NCBI GenBank assembly: GCA_947178105.1 | Contig: CAMWXD010000003.1 | Coordinates: forward strand, 1-64,000 | DNA from: an uncultured Eubacterium sp. | Lineage (GTDB): Bacteria > Bacillota > Clostridia > Lachnospirales > Lachnospiraceae | Direction of reading: 5' to 3' | Length of the DNA: 64,000 nt | Part shown: positions 45,690-54,868 of the stretch, one piece after another | Layout: every line of letters begins with the position of its first letter | Numbering within the stretch: position 1 is the stretch's first letter | Made by a program: the position numbers and the translations under genes | Notes under the pieces: model-generated | The model's input: the letters and a program-made list of their open reading frames with translations, nothing else | Database searches by the model: none | What the model was told of the DNA's origin: nothing

Positions 45690-45711
45690 GTACCGTACGG
45701 ACGTACAGTAC
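45690..45711. repeat. Near-palindrome built of GTAC
   Basis: A 22-bp near-perfect palindrome (18 of 22 bases symmetric) with GTAC at both ends and GTACG/CGTAC inside. It lies just past the 3' end of tRNA-Ser. No T run follows on either strand. It could be a tRNA transcript end structure or a protein site. Confidence 0.5.
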
Positions 45712-45717
45712 ATTAAA

Positions 45718-45802
45718 CGGAGAGCATGGGATTCGAACCCACGGTGCTTTTCAGCACACGGCTTTTCGAGAGCCGCACCTTAAACCGCTCGGACAACTCT
45801 CC
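45718..45802 (-). tRNA. tRNA-Ser(CGA)
   Basis: Minus-strand class II tRNA, 85 nt. The acceptor GGAGAGT pairs with GCTCTCC, anticodon loop CTCGAAA (CGA, reading UCG) sits in the stem CGGCT/AGCCG, the long variable arm is GTGCTGAAAAGCAC, and the T loop reads TTCGAAT. Confidence 0.95.
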
Positions 45803-45837
45803 AGATAAAATAAGATAAAAATTTATGCTGTATTAAG

Positions 45838-45865
45838 ATTATACCATAATTTTCCATAAATACAA
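45838..45865 (-). promoter_or_regulatory. tRNA-Ser promoter
   Basis: On the minus strand, TTGTAT (45865-45860), 16 bp, TATAAT (45843-45838). Confidence 0.75.
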
Positions 45866-45907
45866 GAAAAATTTACAGAAGTATGGTTGCTAATTTATTG
45901 ATTATAA

Positions 45908-45936
45908 TTGACAAGCATAGAAATTCATTAGATAAT
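45908..45936 (+). promoter_or_regulatory. OPT transporter promoter
   Basis: TTGACA (45908-45913), 17 bp, GATAAT (45931-45936). Divergent from the tRNA-Ser promoter. Confidence 0.82.
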
Positions 45937-45969
45937 AGAATAGGTGAATAAAAATAAGGAGGATTTTTT

Positions 45970-47868
45970 ATGAACGAATCAAAGGAGTTCAAGCCGTATA
46001 TACCGGCGGATAAGGTACTTCCCGAGATTACACCTGTTTCGATTGTGCTTGGTATTCTTCTTGCCGTATTGTTTGGCGGTGCAAATGCATATTTGGGGCT
46101 GCGTGTAGGAATGACAGTGTCGGCTTCGATTCCGGCAGCAGTTATTTCTATGGGCGTCATTCGGGTGATATTGAGACGAGATTCTATCCTAGAGAATAAT
46201 ATCGTACAGACGATTGGCTCTGCTGGGGAATCGTTGGCTGCTGGCGCTATTTTTACGCTGCCGGCGCTGTTTATGTGGGCGGAAGAAGGCGGGATGGAGA
46301 CGCCGTCTTTGGTGGAAATCGCCCTGATTGCTTTTGTGGGAGGCGTGATTGGTATTTTATTTATGATCCCGCTTCGTACTGCTCTGATCGTACAGGAGCA
46401 TGGTAACCTTCCATATCCGGAGGGAAAAGCGTGCGCAGAAGTATTGATGGCAGGCGAAGAAGGCGGAGCGAGCGCTTCGACTGTATTTTTAGGGCTGGGT
46501 GTATCTGCGATTTACAAATTTATCGCTGACGGCCTTTGTATTTTTCCAAGTGAAGTGGATTTTGAGATCAAAAGCTACAAAGGCTCCGGCATCGGTATCG
46601 ATGTACTGCCGGCTCTGCTAGGCGTAGGCTATATTTGCGGTGCCAAGGTATCTTCTTACCTGCTTGCCGGAGGTACGTTAGGCTGGTTTGTGATTATGCC
46701 GCTGATCGCTCTGTTTGGCGGAGACGCAGTGATTTATCCTGGCACGGAACCGATCAGTACGTTCAACCCGTCGGCATTGTGGGGTACCTATATCCGTTAT
46801 ATTGGTGCCGGTGCCGTGGCAGCAGGCGGTATTATGAGCCTGATTAAATCCATGCCGCTGATTGTACGGACATTCCGCCAGGCAGTAAAAGGATTTGGAG
46901 CGAAGGCAGGCGTATCCAACCGTACGACACAGGATCTGCCTATGAATTTTGTATTTATCGGTATCGGCGTGTTAGCTGTTTTTATGTGGCTGTGCCCGGT
47001 CATTCCGGTGAACCTTCTGGGTGCGGTGATTATCATTATATTCGGTTTCTTTTTTGCAACCGTATCTTCCCGTATGGTCGGGCTGGTAGGCAGCTCGAAT
47101 AATCCGGTTTCTGGTATGGCGATTGCTACTCTGCTGATTTCTACGATGGTATTAAAGGCAACTGGCGTCATTGGTATGCCTGGCATGATCGCGGCGATTA
47201 GCATTGGTTCCATTATCTGTATTATTGCATCGATTGCCGGAGATACGTCACAGGATTTGAAAACAGGATTTTTAGTTGGTTCTACGCCGAAAAATCAGCA
47301 GATCGGCGAGCTGATCGGTGTTGTTGCTTCCGCCATTACGATCGGCGGCGTTTTGTATCTGCTGAATGCAGCATGGTCTTATGGGACAGACCAGCTCCCG
47401 GCTCCGCAGGCGATGCTTATGAAGATGGTAGTAGAAGGCGTTATGAATGGGAATCTGCCATGGGCGCTTGTATTTTCCGGTGTATTTATTGCTATTGTCG
47501 TAGAGATTCTTGGCATTCCGGTACTGCCGTTTGCAGTCGGGCTGTACCTGCCGATCCATCTGAGTACGCCGATGATTGTGGGCGGGCTTGTCAGGCTGTA
47601 TTTTGAGAAAAAGAAAAACGAAAACGAGTCAGAACGCAAACGGAAGGTGGAAAACGGTGTGCTTTATTCGTCCGGGCTGATCGCAGGTGAAGGCTTGGTA
47701 GGTATTATGCTTGCCGTATTTGCGATTATCAATGTCGGAGAGGACAAGTCTCTTGGAGATGTGATTAATATTTCGGAGAAGATCAATCTCGGCAATATTG
47801 GCGGGCTTGTATTTTTTGCAATATTAACTGCTACGCTCTATGCGATGATTGTAAAGAAGAAAAAGTAA
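45970..47868 (+). CDS. OPT-family oligopeptide transporter
   Basis: A 632-residue polytopic carrier of the oligopeptide transporter (OPT) family, importing small peptides or peptide-metal complexes with ions. The N-terminal block (VLFGGANAYLGLRVGMTVSA) and NNIVQTIGSAGESLAAGAIFTLPAL are hallmark sequences. About 14-16 helices are seen. AAGGAGG precedes ATG 45970. It is followed by a PqqD-like gene and pepD on the same strand with short gaps, forming a peptide uptake and hydrolysis unit. Confidence 0.94.
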   Translation: MNESKEFKPYIPADKVLPEITPVSIVLGILLAVLFGGANAYLGLRVGMTVSASIPAAVISMGVIRVILRRDSILENNIVQTIGSAGESLAAGAIFTLPALFMWAEEGGMETPSLVEIALIAFVGGVIGILFMIPLRTALIVQEHGNLPYPEGKACAEVLMAGEEGGASASTVFLGLGVSAIYKFIADGLCIFPSEVDFEIKSYKGSGIGIDVLPALLGVGYICGAKVSSYLLAGGTLGWFVIMPLIALFGGDAVIYPGTEPISTFNPSALWGTYIRYIGAGAVAAGGIMSLIKSMPLIVRTFRQAVKGFGAKAGVSNRTTQDLPMNFVFIGIGVLAVFMWLCPVIPVNLLGAVIIIIFGFFFATVSSRMVGLVGSSNNPVSGMAIATLLISTMVLKATGVIGMPGMIAAISIGSIICIIASIAGDTSQDLKTGFLVGSTPKNQQIGELIGVVASAITIGGVLYLLNAAWSYGTDQLPAPQAMLMKMVVEGVMNGNLPWALVFSGVFIAIVVEILGIPVLPFAVGLYLPIHLSTPMIVGGLVRLYFEKKKNENESERKRKVENGVLYSSGLIAGEGLVGIMLAVFAIINVGEDKSLGDVINISEKINLGNIGGLVFFAILTATLYAMIVKKKK

Positions 47869-47880
47869 AAAGGTTACGCC

Positions 47881-48243
47881 ATGGGAAAGAAAAAGCAGGA
47901 AAATTTTTTGGACTATATTCCAAAAAGGAATAAGCTGTATGACTGGGAGTGGAATCAGAAAAAGCATGTGGAGGTTGCAGTTGTAAACCGGGGCATGTTT
48001 AACCGGATTGCGCAGATTGTTTTTCGCAAACCGAAAGTCAGCAGGATTGAGTTGGATGAAATGGGCAGTTTTATCTGGCAGGAAATGGATGGGATAAAGA
48101 CGGTATATGAGATAGGAAATACAGTAAAAGCAAGGTTCGGACAAAAAGCAGAACCATTATACGAAAGGTTATGTGAATATATTCGAATTTTGCATAATAA
48201 CCGCTTTATTGTGTATGAAAATAAAAAAAAGAATAGAAATTAG
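47881..48243 (+). CDS. PqqD-like (RRE-fold) protein
   Basis: A 120-residue protein. From about residue 45 it has the PqqD pattern (ELDEMGSFIWQEMDGIKTVYEI, then RLCEYIRILHNNRFI), a small winged-helix fold that in RiPP pathways binds the precursor peptide (RRE). The N-terminal 45 residues are basic and specific to this protein. No radical-SAM or precursor gene is adjacent. It lies 12 bases after the OPT gene and 19 before pepD, so it is probably co-expressed; a peptide-binding role is inference. Confidence 0.82.
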   Translation: MGKKKQENFLDYIPKRNKLYDWEWNQKKHVEVAVVNRGMFNRIAQIVFRKPKVSRIELDEMGSFIWQEMDGIKTVYEIGNTVKARFGQKAEPLYERLCEYIRILHNNRFIVYENKKKNRN

Positions 48244-48262
48244 ATAGAAAGAAGGCAGAAAC

Positions 48263-49711
48263 ATGGGAGTATTATCTAATTTAGAACCAAAAGAGGTATT
48301 TTCGTATTTTGAAGAAATCAGTTCCATTCCGCGCGCCTCTTATCATGAGGAAAAAATCAGCGATTATTGCGCGGCATTTGCCAAAAAGCATCATCTGGAA
48401 TATATACAGGATGAGCTTAAAAATGTCATTATCATAAAAGAAGCGACGCCTGGATATGAGCAGGAAGAGCCGATGATTATACAGGGGCATCTGGATATGG
48501 TATGTGAAAATCAGCCGGACTGTAAGATCGATTTTGATAAAGACGGAATCAAACTGATGATAGACGGAGATGATATTACAGCAGACGGTACGACGCTGGG
48601 CGGCGACGACGGGATTGCAATAGCATATGCGCTTGCTGTTTTAGCATCAGATACGATCGAACATCCAAGGCTTGAAGTTATCTTTACAGTGTCAGAAGAG
48701 GTCGGCATGGAAGGAGCGGAGGGCATTGATGTCTCTATGCTGAAAGGACGCAGGCTGCTCAACCTGGATTCAGAGGAAGAGGGGATACTGCTTGCCGGCT
48801 GTGCAGGCGGTGCAAGGATTGAGTGCAAGCTGCCGGTAAAATGTATCAATGTAAAAGGTTCTGTGATGGAGCTTAAGGTACATGGGCTTGCCGGCGGGCA
48901 TTCCGGTGTGGAGATCAATAAAGGGCGCGCAAATGCGAATATGCTGATGGGACGTATCCTGGTCGGGCTGGCAAAGCAGACAGCATATCATCTGGCGCTT
49001 TTGCAGGGCGGAAGGAAAGATAACGCAATCCCAAGGGAATGCAGGGCAATTCTTTGCCTGCCGCAGCAGGAGCTGGATGCGGCTGTAAAGGCGGTCGAAA
49101 AGATGCAAAAGGATATTGCGAATGAATATGCAGTAACAGACAAAAATATCCAGATATCGACAAAAACCGATCAATCAGAGATTCCGTTTCAGATGCTGGA
49201 TGCTGACAGCACCAAAAAGGCGGTACTGCTGCTTAATGCGCTGCCAAACGGTGTGCAGACGATGAGTGCGGATGTGGAAGGGCTGGTTGAAACGTCGCTG
49301 AACCTTGGTGTACTTGACTTAAATTACAAGGAAATGACATTAAGCTATGCCGTGCGCAGCTCAGTAGGAAGCGCAAAGGGCGCGTTATTGGATCATATGG
49401 TATATTTATGCCAGGGAATTGGCGGCAGCGCGGAGATATCAGGCGATTATCCGGCATGGGAATATAAGCGTGATTCTGCGTTTCGTGAAAAGATTGCAGC
49501 AGTCTATGAGAGAATGTATGGAAAGCCGCCGGTTATTGAAGCGATTCATGCAGGGCTGGAATGCGGCTTGCTTGCAGGAAAGCTGCCGGGATTGGACTGT
49601 ATCTCAATAGGGCCGGATATGAAAGACGTGCATACAACAGAAGAAAAGTTAAATATATCTTCCACAAGGCGTGTATGGGAATTTATTTTAGAGGTATTAA
49701 AAGATAAATAG
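48263..49711 (+). CDS. pepD: Aminoacyl-histidine dipeptidase (PepD, M20)
   Basis: A 482-residue zinc dipeptidase of the M20 family that cleaves dipeptides such as carnosine and other Xaa-His. Metal-site motifs: IQGHLDMVCE, TLGGDDGIAIAYALA, SEEVGMEGAEG, and the late LECGLLAGK and HTTEEKLNISS blocks. The lid domain contains VHGLAGGHSGVEI. Length is normal. AGAAAGAAGG precedes ATG 48263. Confidence 0.96.
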   Translation: MGVLSNLEPKEVFSYFEEISSIPRASYHEEKISDYCAAFAKKHHLEYIQDELKNVIIIKEATPGYEQEEPMIIQGHLDMVCENQPDCKIDFDKDGIKLMIDGDDITADGTTLGGDDGIAIAYALAVLASDTIEHPRLEVIFTVSEEVGMEGAEGIDVSMLKGRRLLNLDSEEEGILLAGCAGGARIECKLPVKCINVKGSVMELKVHGLAGGHSGVEINKGRANANMLMGRILVGLAKQTAYHLALLQGGRKDNAIPRECRAILCLPQQELDAAVKAVEKMQKDIANEYAVTDKNIQISTKTDQSEIPFQMLDADSTKKAVLLLNALPNGVQTMSADVEGLVETSLNLGVLDLNYKEMTLSYAVRSSVGSAKGALLDHMVYLCQGIGGSAEISGDYPAWEYKRDSAFREKIAAVYERMYGKPPVIEAIHAGLECGLLAGKLPGLDCISIGPDMKDVHTTEEKLNISSTRRVWEFILEVLKDK

Positions 49712-49730
49712 CAGTGATCGGGCAGTTCGA

Positions 49731-49775
49731 AAGAGGGCAGATGGAAAATGAAAATTTTTCATCTGCCCTCTTTTC
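49731..49775 (+). terminator. Terminator of OPT-pqqD-pepD unit
   Basis: Thirteen-bp stem AAGAGGGCAGATG (49731-49743) with its complement (49760-49772), followed by TTTC. Confidence 0.88.
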
Positions 49776-49805
49776 GTTGTATTGGTTTGTGAAAAATGTC
49801 ATAAA

Positions 49806-49836
49806 TTGCAACAGATCGTACACGAAATTATATAAT
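49806..49836 (+). promoter_or_regulatory. Possible mgl operon promoter
   Basis: TTGCAA (49806-49811) with TATATA at 17 bp (49829-49834) or TATAAT at 19 bp (49831-49836). It would give a 5' leader of about 130 bases. A consensus catabolite-response element was not found. Confidence 0.45.
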
Positions 49837-49971
49837 AGTAACAAATAAATCATAAAATTTTCAATGATAACAGAAAAATATTCTATGTTTTCTTTTGTTT
49901 GGATTCGCTATACTGTCACTATCAACAAGGGGACACCTAAAACGGTGTGTTTGTATGGAAAGGAGAAAAAT

Positions 49972-51342
49972 ATGAAGAGAAAATTAGTATCAATGACACT
50001 GGCGTTAATGTTGGGGGTTTCGCTTACTGCATGTGGTTCAGGCGGAGATAACAAGTCGTCATCAGATGGAGGAAACACAACGACTCAGGATCAGGCGGAT
50101 GATGCAGGTACTTCGGATGAGGGTACAGGCGATGCAGGCGACTCGGATGAGGGAGCAGGCGACAGCGGCTCTTCGGCAGAGGTGGCAAACAAAGATAAGC
50201 CGTTAGTATGGTTTAACCGCCAGCCGTCCAACAGCTCTACAGGCGAACTGGATATGGCAGCCCTTTCTTTTAACGAGAATACATATTATGTAGGATTTGA
50301 CGCAAATCAGGGCGCTGAGCTGCAAGGGACTATGGTAAAAGAATATATTGAAGCAAATATTGACAGCATTGACCGCAACGGAGACGGCGTGATCGGTTAT
50401 GTCCTTGCCATCGGCGATATCGGGCACAACGATTCGATTGCACGTACAAGAGGTGTCCGTAAGGCACTTGGTACAGGAGTTGAAAAAGACGGTGATATCA
50501 ACAGTGATCCGGTTGGAACGAATACGGACGGTTCTGCATCCGCAGTCCAGGATGGATCGATTGAAGTAAACGGCAAGACTTATGTAGTACGTGAGCTTGC
50601 TTCCCAGGAAATGAAAAATTCCGCTGGTGCGACATGGGATGCAGCGACAGCAGGCAATGCGATTGGCACATGGTCTTCTTCTTTTGGAGATTCGATCGAT
50701 ATTATCGCTTCTAATAATGACGGTATGGGTATGTCGATGTTTAACGCATGGTCAAAAGACAATAATGTACCTACGTTTGGATACGATGCAAACAGCGATG
50801 CAGTAGCTGCGATTGCCGAAGGCTACGGCGGAACAATCAGCCAACATGCTGATGTGCAGGCATATCTTACACTTCGCGTTCTGCGCAATGCTTTAGATGG
50901 CGTAGATATCGATACAGGTATTGGTACAGCGGACGATGCAGGCAATGTATTATCGGATGATGTATTTGTATACAATGAGGAGCAGCGTTCTTATTATGCA
51001 TTGAACGTAGCGGTTACTTCTGAAAACTATCAGGATTTTACAGATTCTACAAAGATTTATGAGCCTGTGTCCAAGCAGCTTGACGCAGGTGCGCATCCTT
51101 CCAAGAAGGTATGGCTGAACATTTACAACGCTTCTGATAATTTCTTAAGCTCTACCTATCAGCCGCTTCTTCAGAAGTATGATGACCTGATGAATCTGGA
51201 AGTTGACTATATCGGCGGTGACGGGCAGACTGAGTCGAATATTACAAACCGTCTTGGTAATCCGGGACAGTATGATGCATTTGCAATCAATATGGTAAAG
51301 ACAGATAATGCAGCTTCTTATACAGCACTGCTCAATCAGTAA
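49972..51342 (+). CDS. mglB: Galactose/methyl-galactoside-type binding lipoprotein (MglB)
   Basis: A 456-residue periplasmic-binding-protein-type lipoprotein. The signal peptide ends in the lipobox LTAC (Cys about residue 21). A Gly/Asp/Ser-rich linker with repeats (DEGTGDAGDSDEGAGDSG) spans about 22-70. The sugar-binding domain begins KPLVWFNRQPS and includes the calcium-loop-like DRNGDGVIGY and NNDGMGMSMFNAW, as in galactose-binding protein. It is longer than E. coli MglB through the linker and an insertion (about 180-215). AAAGGAG sits 6 bases before ATG 49972; the open frame extends upstream without a start signal. Confidence 0.9.
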   Translation: MKRKLVSMTLALMLGVSLTACGSGGDNKSSSDGGNTTTQDQADDAGTSDEGTGDAGDSDEGAGDSGSSAEVANKDKPLVWFNRQPSNSSTGELDMAALSFNENTYYVGFDANQGAELQGTMVKEYIEANIDSIDRNGDGVIGYVLAIGDIGHNDSIARTRGVRKALGTGVEKDGDINSDPVGTNTDGSASAVQDGSIEVNGKTYVVRELASQEMKNSAGATWDAATAGNAIGTWSSSFGDSIDIIASNNDGMGMSMFNAWSKDNNVPTFGYDANSDAVAAIAEGYGGTISQHADVQAYLTLRVLRNALDGVDIDTGIGTADDAGNVLSDDVFVYNEEQRSYYALNVAVTSENYQDFTDSTKIYEPVSKQLDAGAHPSKKVWLNIYNASDNFLSSTYQPLLQKYDDLMNLEVDYIGGDGQTESNITNRLGNPGQYDAFAINMVKTDNAASYTALLNQ

Positions 51343-51455
51343 TACTGCTGTACGGCTGTGAATAAAGAGACGGGAGATTAGGGAGAAGAGATTCTCCCTA
51401 AATCTTTTCAAAGTGGATTGGAAACAGAGGAATATGCAGAGACAGGAGTAAAAGA

Positions 51456-52964
51456 ATGGCAGATAAGAAGGATGATATTGTCTTATCAATACGCGGCATG
51501 AGCAAGTCCTTTGGGCGGAACAGGGTGCTGGAGCATATCGAGCTGGATGTGAAGCGCGGCACTGTCATGGGACTGATGGGTGAAAACGGAGCCGGAAAAT
51601 CGACAATGATGAAATGCCTGTTCGGTACATATCAAAAGGACGAAGGGAATATATTCCTGGACGGCAAGGAAGTGAGCTTTTCCGGGCCAAAGGATGCGCT
51701 GGAAAACGGAATCGCTATGGTACATCAGGAGTTAAATCAATGTCTGGAGAGAAATGTGATCGATAATCTGTTTCTTGGGCGATATCCGGTAAATTCCATG
51801 GGCGTAATTGATGAAGGCAGAATGAAAAAAGAAGCCTCGGAGCTTTTCAGAAAGCTGGGCATGACCGTGAACCTGACCCAGCCGATGCGGAATATGTCTG
51901 TATCGCAAAGGCAGATGTGCGAGATTGCCAAGGCGATTTCCTATAATTCAAAGGTGATCGTCTTGGATGAGCCAACGTCGTCTTTGACGGTACAAGAGGT
52001 AGAAAAGCTGTTTGAGATGATGAGGATGTTAAAGGAACAGGGAATTGCCCTAATATATATTTCTCATAAAATGGATGAGATTTTTGAAATTTGTGATGAG
52101 ATCTCTGTGCTGCGGGACGGCAATCTGGTTATGACTAAGAGCAGCAAGGATACCAATATGAATGAGCTGATCGCAGCTATGGTCGGCAGGTCTTTGGAAA
52201 ACCGGTTTCCTCCGGTAGACAATGAGCCAAAGGATGTAATTTTATCAATTCAGCATTTATCTACAAAGTTCGAGCCGCATTTGCAGGATATTACGTTTGA
52301 TGTAAAAGAAGGGGAGATTTTTGGGCTGTATGGGCTGGTAGGCGCCGGGCGCACGGAGCTTCTGGAAACGATTTTTGGCATCCGTACCAGGGCTGCGGGG
52401 CGTGTGTATTTTAACAACTGTCTGATGAATTTCAGCAGTGCCAGAGAAGCGATGGATCATGGGTTTGCCCTGATTACGGAAGAGCGCAAGGCAAACGGGC
52501 TTTTTTTGAAGGGAGATCTTACCTTTAATACTACAATCGCAAATCTTAGGCAGTATATGTCTGGAATCGCACTTTCCGATTCAAAGATGGTCAAAGCGAC
52601 TGCAAATGAGATCAAAATTATGCATACAAAGTGTATGGGGCCGGATGATATGATTTCAAGCCTTTCCGGGGGCAATCAGCAGAAGGTGATTTTCGGAAAA
52701 TGGCTGGAGCGCGGGCCGCAGGTATTTATGATGGATGAACCTACGAGAGGGATTGACGTTGGTGCAAAATATGAGATCTATGAGCTGATTATCAAGATGG
52801 CAAAGCAGGGAAAGACAATGATTGTTGTCTCTTCTGAGATGCCTGAAATCTTGGGGATTACAAACCGAATCGGCGTTATGTCCAACGGCCATCTGTCCGG
52901 CATTGTAAATACAAAAGAGACGGATCAGGAAGAGCTATTGCGGCTTAGTGCAAAATACCTATAA
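51456..52964 (+). CDS. mglA: Sugar ABC transporter ATPase (MglA)
   Basis: A 502-residue tandem ATPase. The first cassette has GENGAGKST, signature MSVSQRQMCEIAKA, Walker B VIVLDEPTSSL. The second has the degenerate P-loop GLVGAGRTE, signature LSGGNQQKVIFGKW and MMDEPTRGIDVG. This asymmetry is standard for the RbsA/MglA group. It energises import through MglC. Confidence 0.95.
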   Translation: MADKKDDIVLSIRGMSKSFGRNRVLEHIELDVKRGTVMGLMGENGAGKSTMMKCLFGTYQKDEGNIFLDGKEVSFSGPKDALENGIAMVHQELNQCLERNVIDNLFLGRYPVNSMGVIDEGRMKKEASELFRKLGMTVNLTQPMRNMSVSQRQMCEIAKAISYNSKVIVLDEPTSSLTVQEVEKLFEMMRMLKEQGIALIYISHKMDEIFEICDEISVLRDGNLVMTKSSKDTNMNELIAAMVGRSLENRFPPVDNEPKDVILSIQHLSTKFEPHLQDITFDVKEGEIFGLYGLVGAGRTELLETIFGIRTRAAGRVYFNNCLMNFSSAREAMDHGFALITEERKANGLFLKGDLTFNTTIANLRQYMSGIALSDSKMVKATANEIKIMHTKCMGPDDMISSLSGGNQQKVIFGKWLERGPQVFMMDEPTRGIDVGAKYEIYELIIKMAKQGKTMIVVSSEMPEILGITNRIGVMSNGHLSGIVNTKETDQEELLRLSAKYL

Positions 52965-52987
52965 AATATCTGCAAAAAGGGAGATGA

Positions 52988-54649
52988 ATGGATATGGCGA
53001 ACGGAAACAGTGCAGTTCTTACGGCAGAACAGGAAATGAAGCTGCGTCAGCCGATCGATGATTATGTCGGCAAGATTCAGGCAAAAATAGACAGCCTCAG
53101 GGCGGACGGGACAGACAGGGTTATCTCTCTTCAAAACCATATGGACAGCCTAAAGAGAGACCGTATTTTTACAAAACAGGAAAAAGAAGCAAAGCTTGCG
53201 GCCGACAAGGCGGAACTGGAAAAAGCAAAGGCAGTAGAAGCGAAAAATAAAGATGAGATCGCGAAATTAATCGCAGATGCAGAAGCTTATCTTAATGCGC
53301 ATTTTGACAAGGATTATTACCAGCCGGTTGTATTAAGCTGTGTGAAGGAAAAGCAGGAAGCAAAGGAAAAGTACTTAAGAAAGACCACGCAGCTTGGGCA
53401 GGAGCACCAGGCGGCTTTGGCAAAGCTTTCTGACCATCAGGAAATCAAGGATGAGAAGTATGTGTACAAAAACCGGCTGTTTGATGCAAAAATGGAGCTG
53501 GAAAAGGATCTTCAGCAGGTAAAAGACAGAAAACATGCAGCTTTTGGCCATAAATACCATTTGATCGACCTGCTGCGTATGTCAAAGTTTACTTTTGCAG
53601 AGACAAGTGTGCAGAAATGGGAGAACTATAAATATACGTTTAACCGCAGGGCATTTTTACTGCAAAATGGTTTATATATCGCCATTGTTCTTATTTTTAT
53701 CATGCTGTGTATTATTACTCCGATTTTAAAAAATACCCCGCTCCTTACATACAACAATGTGCTGAACATATTACAGCAGGCTTCTCCACGTATGTTTTTA
53801 GCGCTTGGCGTGGCAGGCCTGATCCTCCTTACTGGTACAGACCTTTCGATCGGCCGTATGGTAGGTATGGGTATGACGACAGCGACGATTATTATGCACC
53901 AGGGTGTAAATACAGGCTTGGTGTTTGGCCATGCGTTTGATTTTACCGGGCTGCCGGTAGGTGTCAGAGTTGTGTTTGCATTATTTGCATGTGTCGTATT
54001 GTGTACGTTTTTTACAGCAATAGCCGGATTTTTTACAGCAAAATTCAAGATGCATCCGTTTATTTCTACAATGGCAAATATGCTTGTCATCTTTGGTTTG
54101 ATTACTTACGCGACAAAGGGCGTGTCCTTTGGTGCGATCGAGCCTGCAATCCCGGCTATGATTATTCCAAAGGTCAATGGTTTCCCTACGATTATTCTCT
54201 GGGCTTTTGCAGCGATCGTGATTGTATGGTTTATCTGGAATAAGACGACGTTTGGAAAAAATCTGTATGCTGTCGGCGGCAACCCGGAAGCAGCATCGGT
54301 ATCTGGTATTTCGGTGTTCCGTGTTACGGTAGGCGCATTTGTCCTTGCAGGCATTCTCTATGGATTTGGTTCCTGGCTGGAATGTGCCAGAATGGTCGGA
54401 TCTGGTTCCGCAGCTTACGGACAGGGCTGGGAGATGGATGCGATTGCGGCTTGCGTAGTTGGCGGCGTATCGTTTACCGGCGGTATTGGCAAGATTTCAG
54501 GTGTAGTAGTCGGCGTATTTATTTTTACAGCGCTTACGTATTCCCTGACAATTCTTGGTATTGATACGAACTTGCAGTTTGTATTTTCGGGTATTATTAT
54601 TCTCGTGGCAGTAACACTCGACTGCTTGAAATATGTACAGAAAAAATAA
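52988..54649 (+). CDS. mglC: Sugar ABC transporter permease (MglC) with N-terminal extension
   Basis: A 553-residue permease. Residues about 225-550 form the RbsC/MglC-type channel with about eight to ten helices (LTGTDLSIGRMVGMG, TFGKNLYAVGGNPEAASVSGI, ACVVGGVSFTGGIGK). Residues 1-215 are an extra soluble, Lys/Glu-rich helical region with coiled-coil character, absent from E. coli MglC (336 residues). The Shine-Dalgarno AAGGGAG (52977-52983) is 4 bases from ATG 52988 and 10 from ATG 52994, so either may be used. Confidence 0.92.
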   Translation: MDMANGNSAVLTAEQEMKLRQPIDDYVGKIQAKIDSLRADGTDRVISLQNHMDSLKRDRIFTKQEKEAKLAADKAELEKAKAVEAKNKDEIAKLIADAEAYLNAHFDKDYYQPVVLSCVKEKQEAKEKYLRKTTQLGQEHQAALAKLSDHQEIKDEKYVYKNRLFDAKMELEKDLQQVKDRKHAAFGHKYHLIDLLRMSKFTFAETSVQKWENYKYTFNRRAFLLQNGLYIAIVLIFIMLCIITPILKNTPLLTYNNVLNILQQASPRMFLALGVAGLILLTGTDLSIGRMVGMGMTTATIIMHQGVNTGLVFGHAFDFTGLPVGVRVVFALFACVVLCTFFTAIAGFFTAKFKMHPFISTMANMLVIFGLITYATKGVSFGAIEPAIPAMIIPKVNGFPTIILWAFAAIVIVWFIWNKTTFGKNLYAVGGNPEAASVSGISVFRVTVGAFVLAGILYGFGSWLECARMVGSGSAAYGQGWEMDAIAACVVGGVSFTGGIGKISGVVVGVFIFTALTYSLTILGIDTNLQFVFSGIIILVAVTLDCLKYVQKK

Positions 54650-54650
54650 G

Positions 54651-54828
54651 ATTGCAGCAACGGTAACGATTAACGGAATCGACTGCAAGGTTACGCAGAT
54701 TGGCAAGGGTACTAAACGGCGCTGCTGTCAGCATTATCAGGGCAGACGCATTTAAGAATACTTCTGCAAACATGGAAGTGAAAGCGACAAATATGACAAA
54801 AGCACAGCGCAGCTTGTCTGAACTGTGA
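54651..54828 (+). pseudogene. Remnant of BspA-type leucine-rich-repeat protein
   Basis: Directly after mglC, one frame (54651-54755) reads ATVTINGIDCKVTQIGKG then runs into unrelated residues and a stop. A second frame, shifted by one base (54748-54828), continues AFKNTSANMEVKATNMTKAQ to a stop. Together they match the repeat pattern of BspA/LRR_5 surface proteins (VTxIGxxAFKN). No start codon or Shine-Dalgarno sequence is present. It appears to be the decayed C-terminal end of a surface-protein gene. Confidence 0.6.
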
Positions 54829-54830
54829 AC

Positions 54831-54861
54831 AAAGAGCCGGATTGTATTCCGGCTCTTTTTG
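54831..54861 (+). terminator. mgl operon terminator
   Basis: Eleven-bp stem AAAGAGCCGGA (54831-54841) with TCCGGCTCTTT (54848-54858) and T run. Confidence 0.92.
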
Positions 54862-54868
54862 GTGAATG

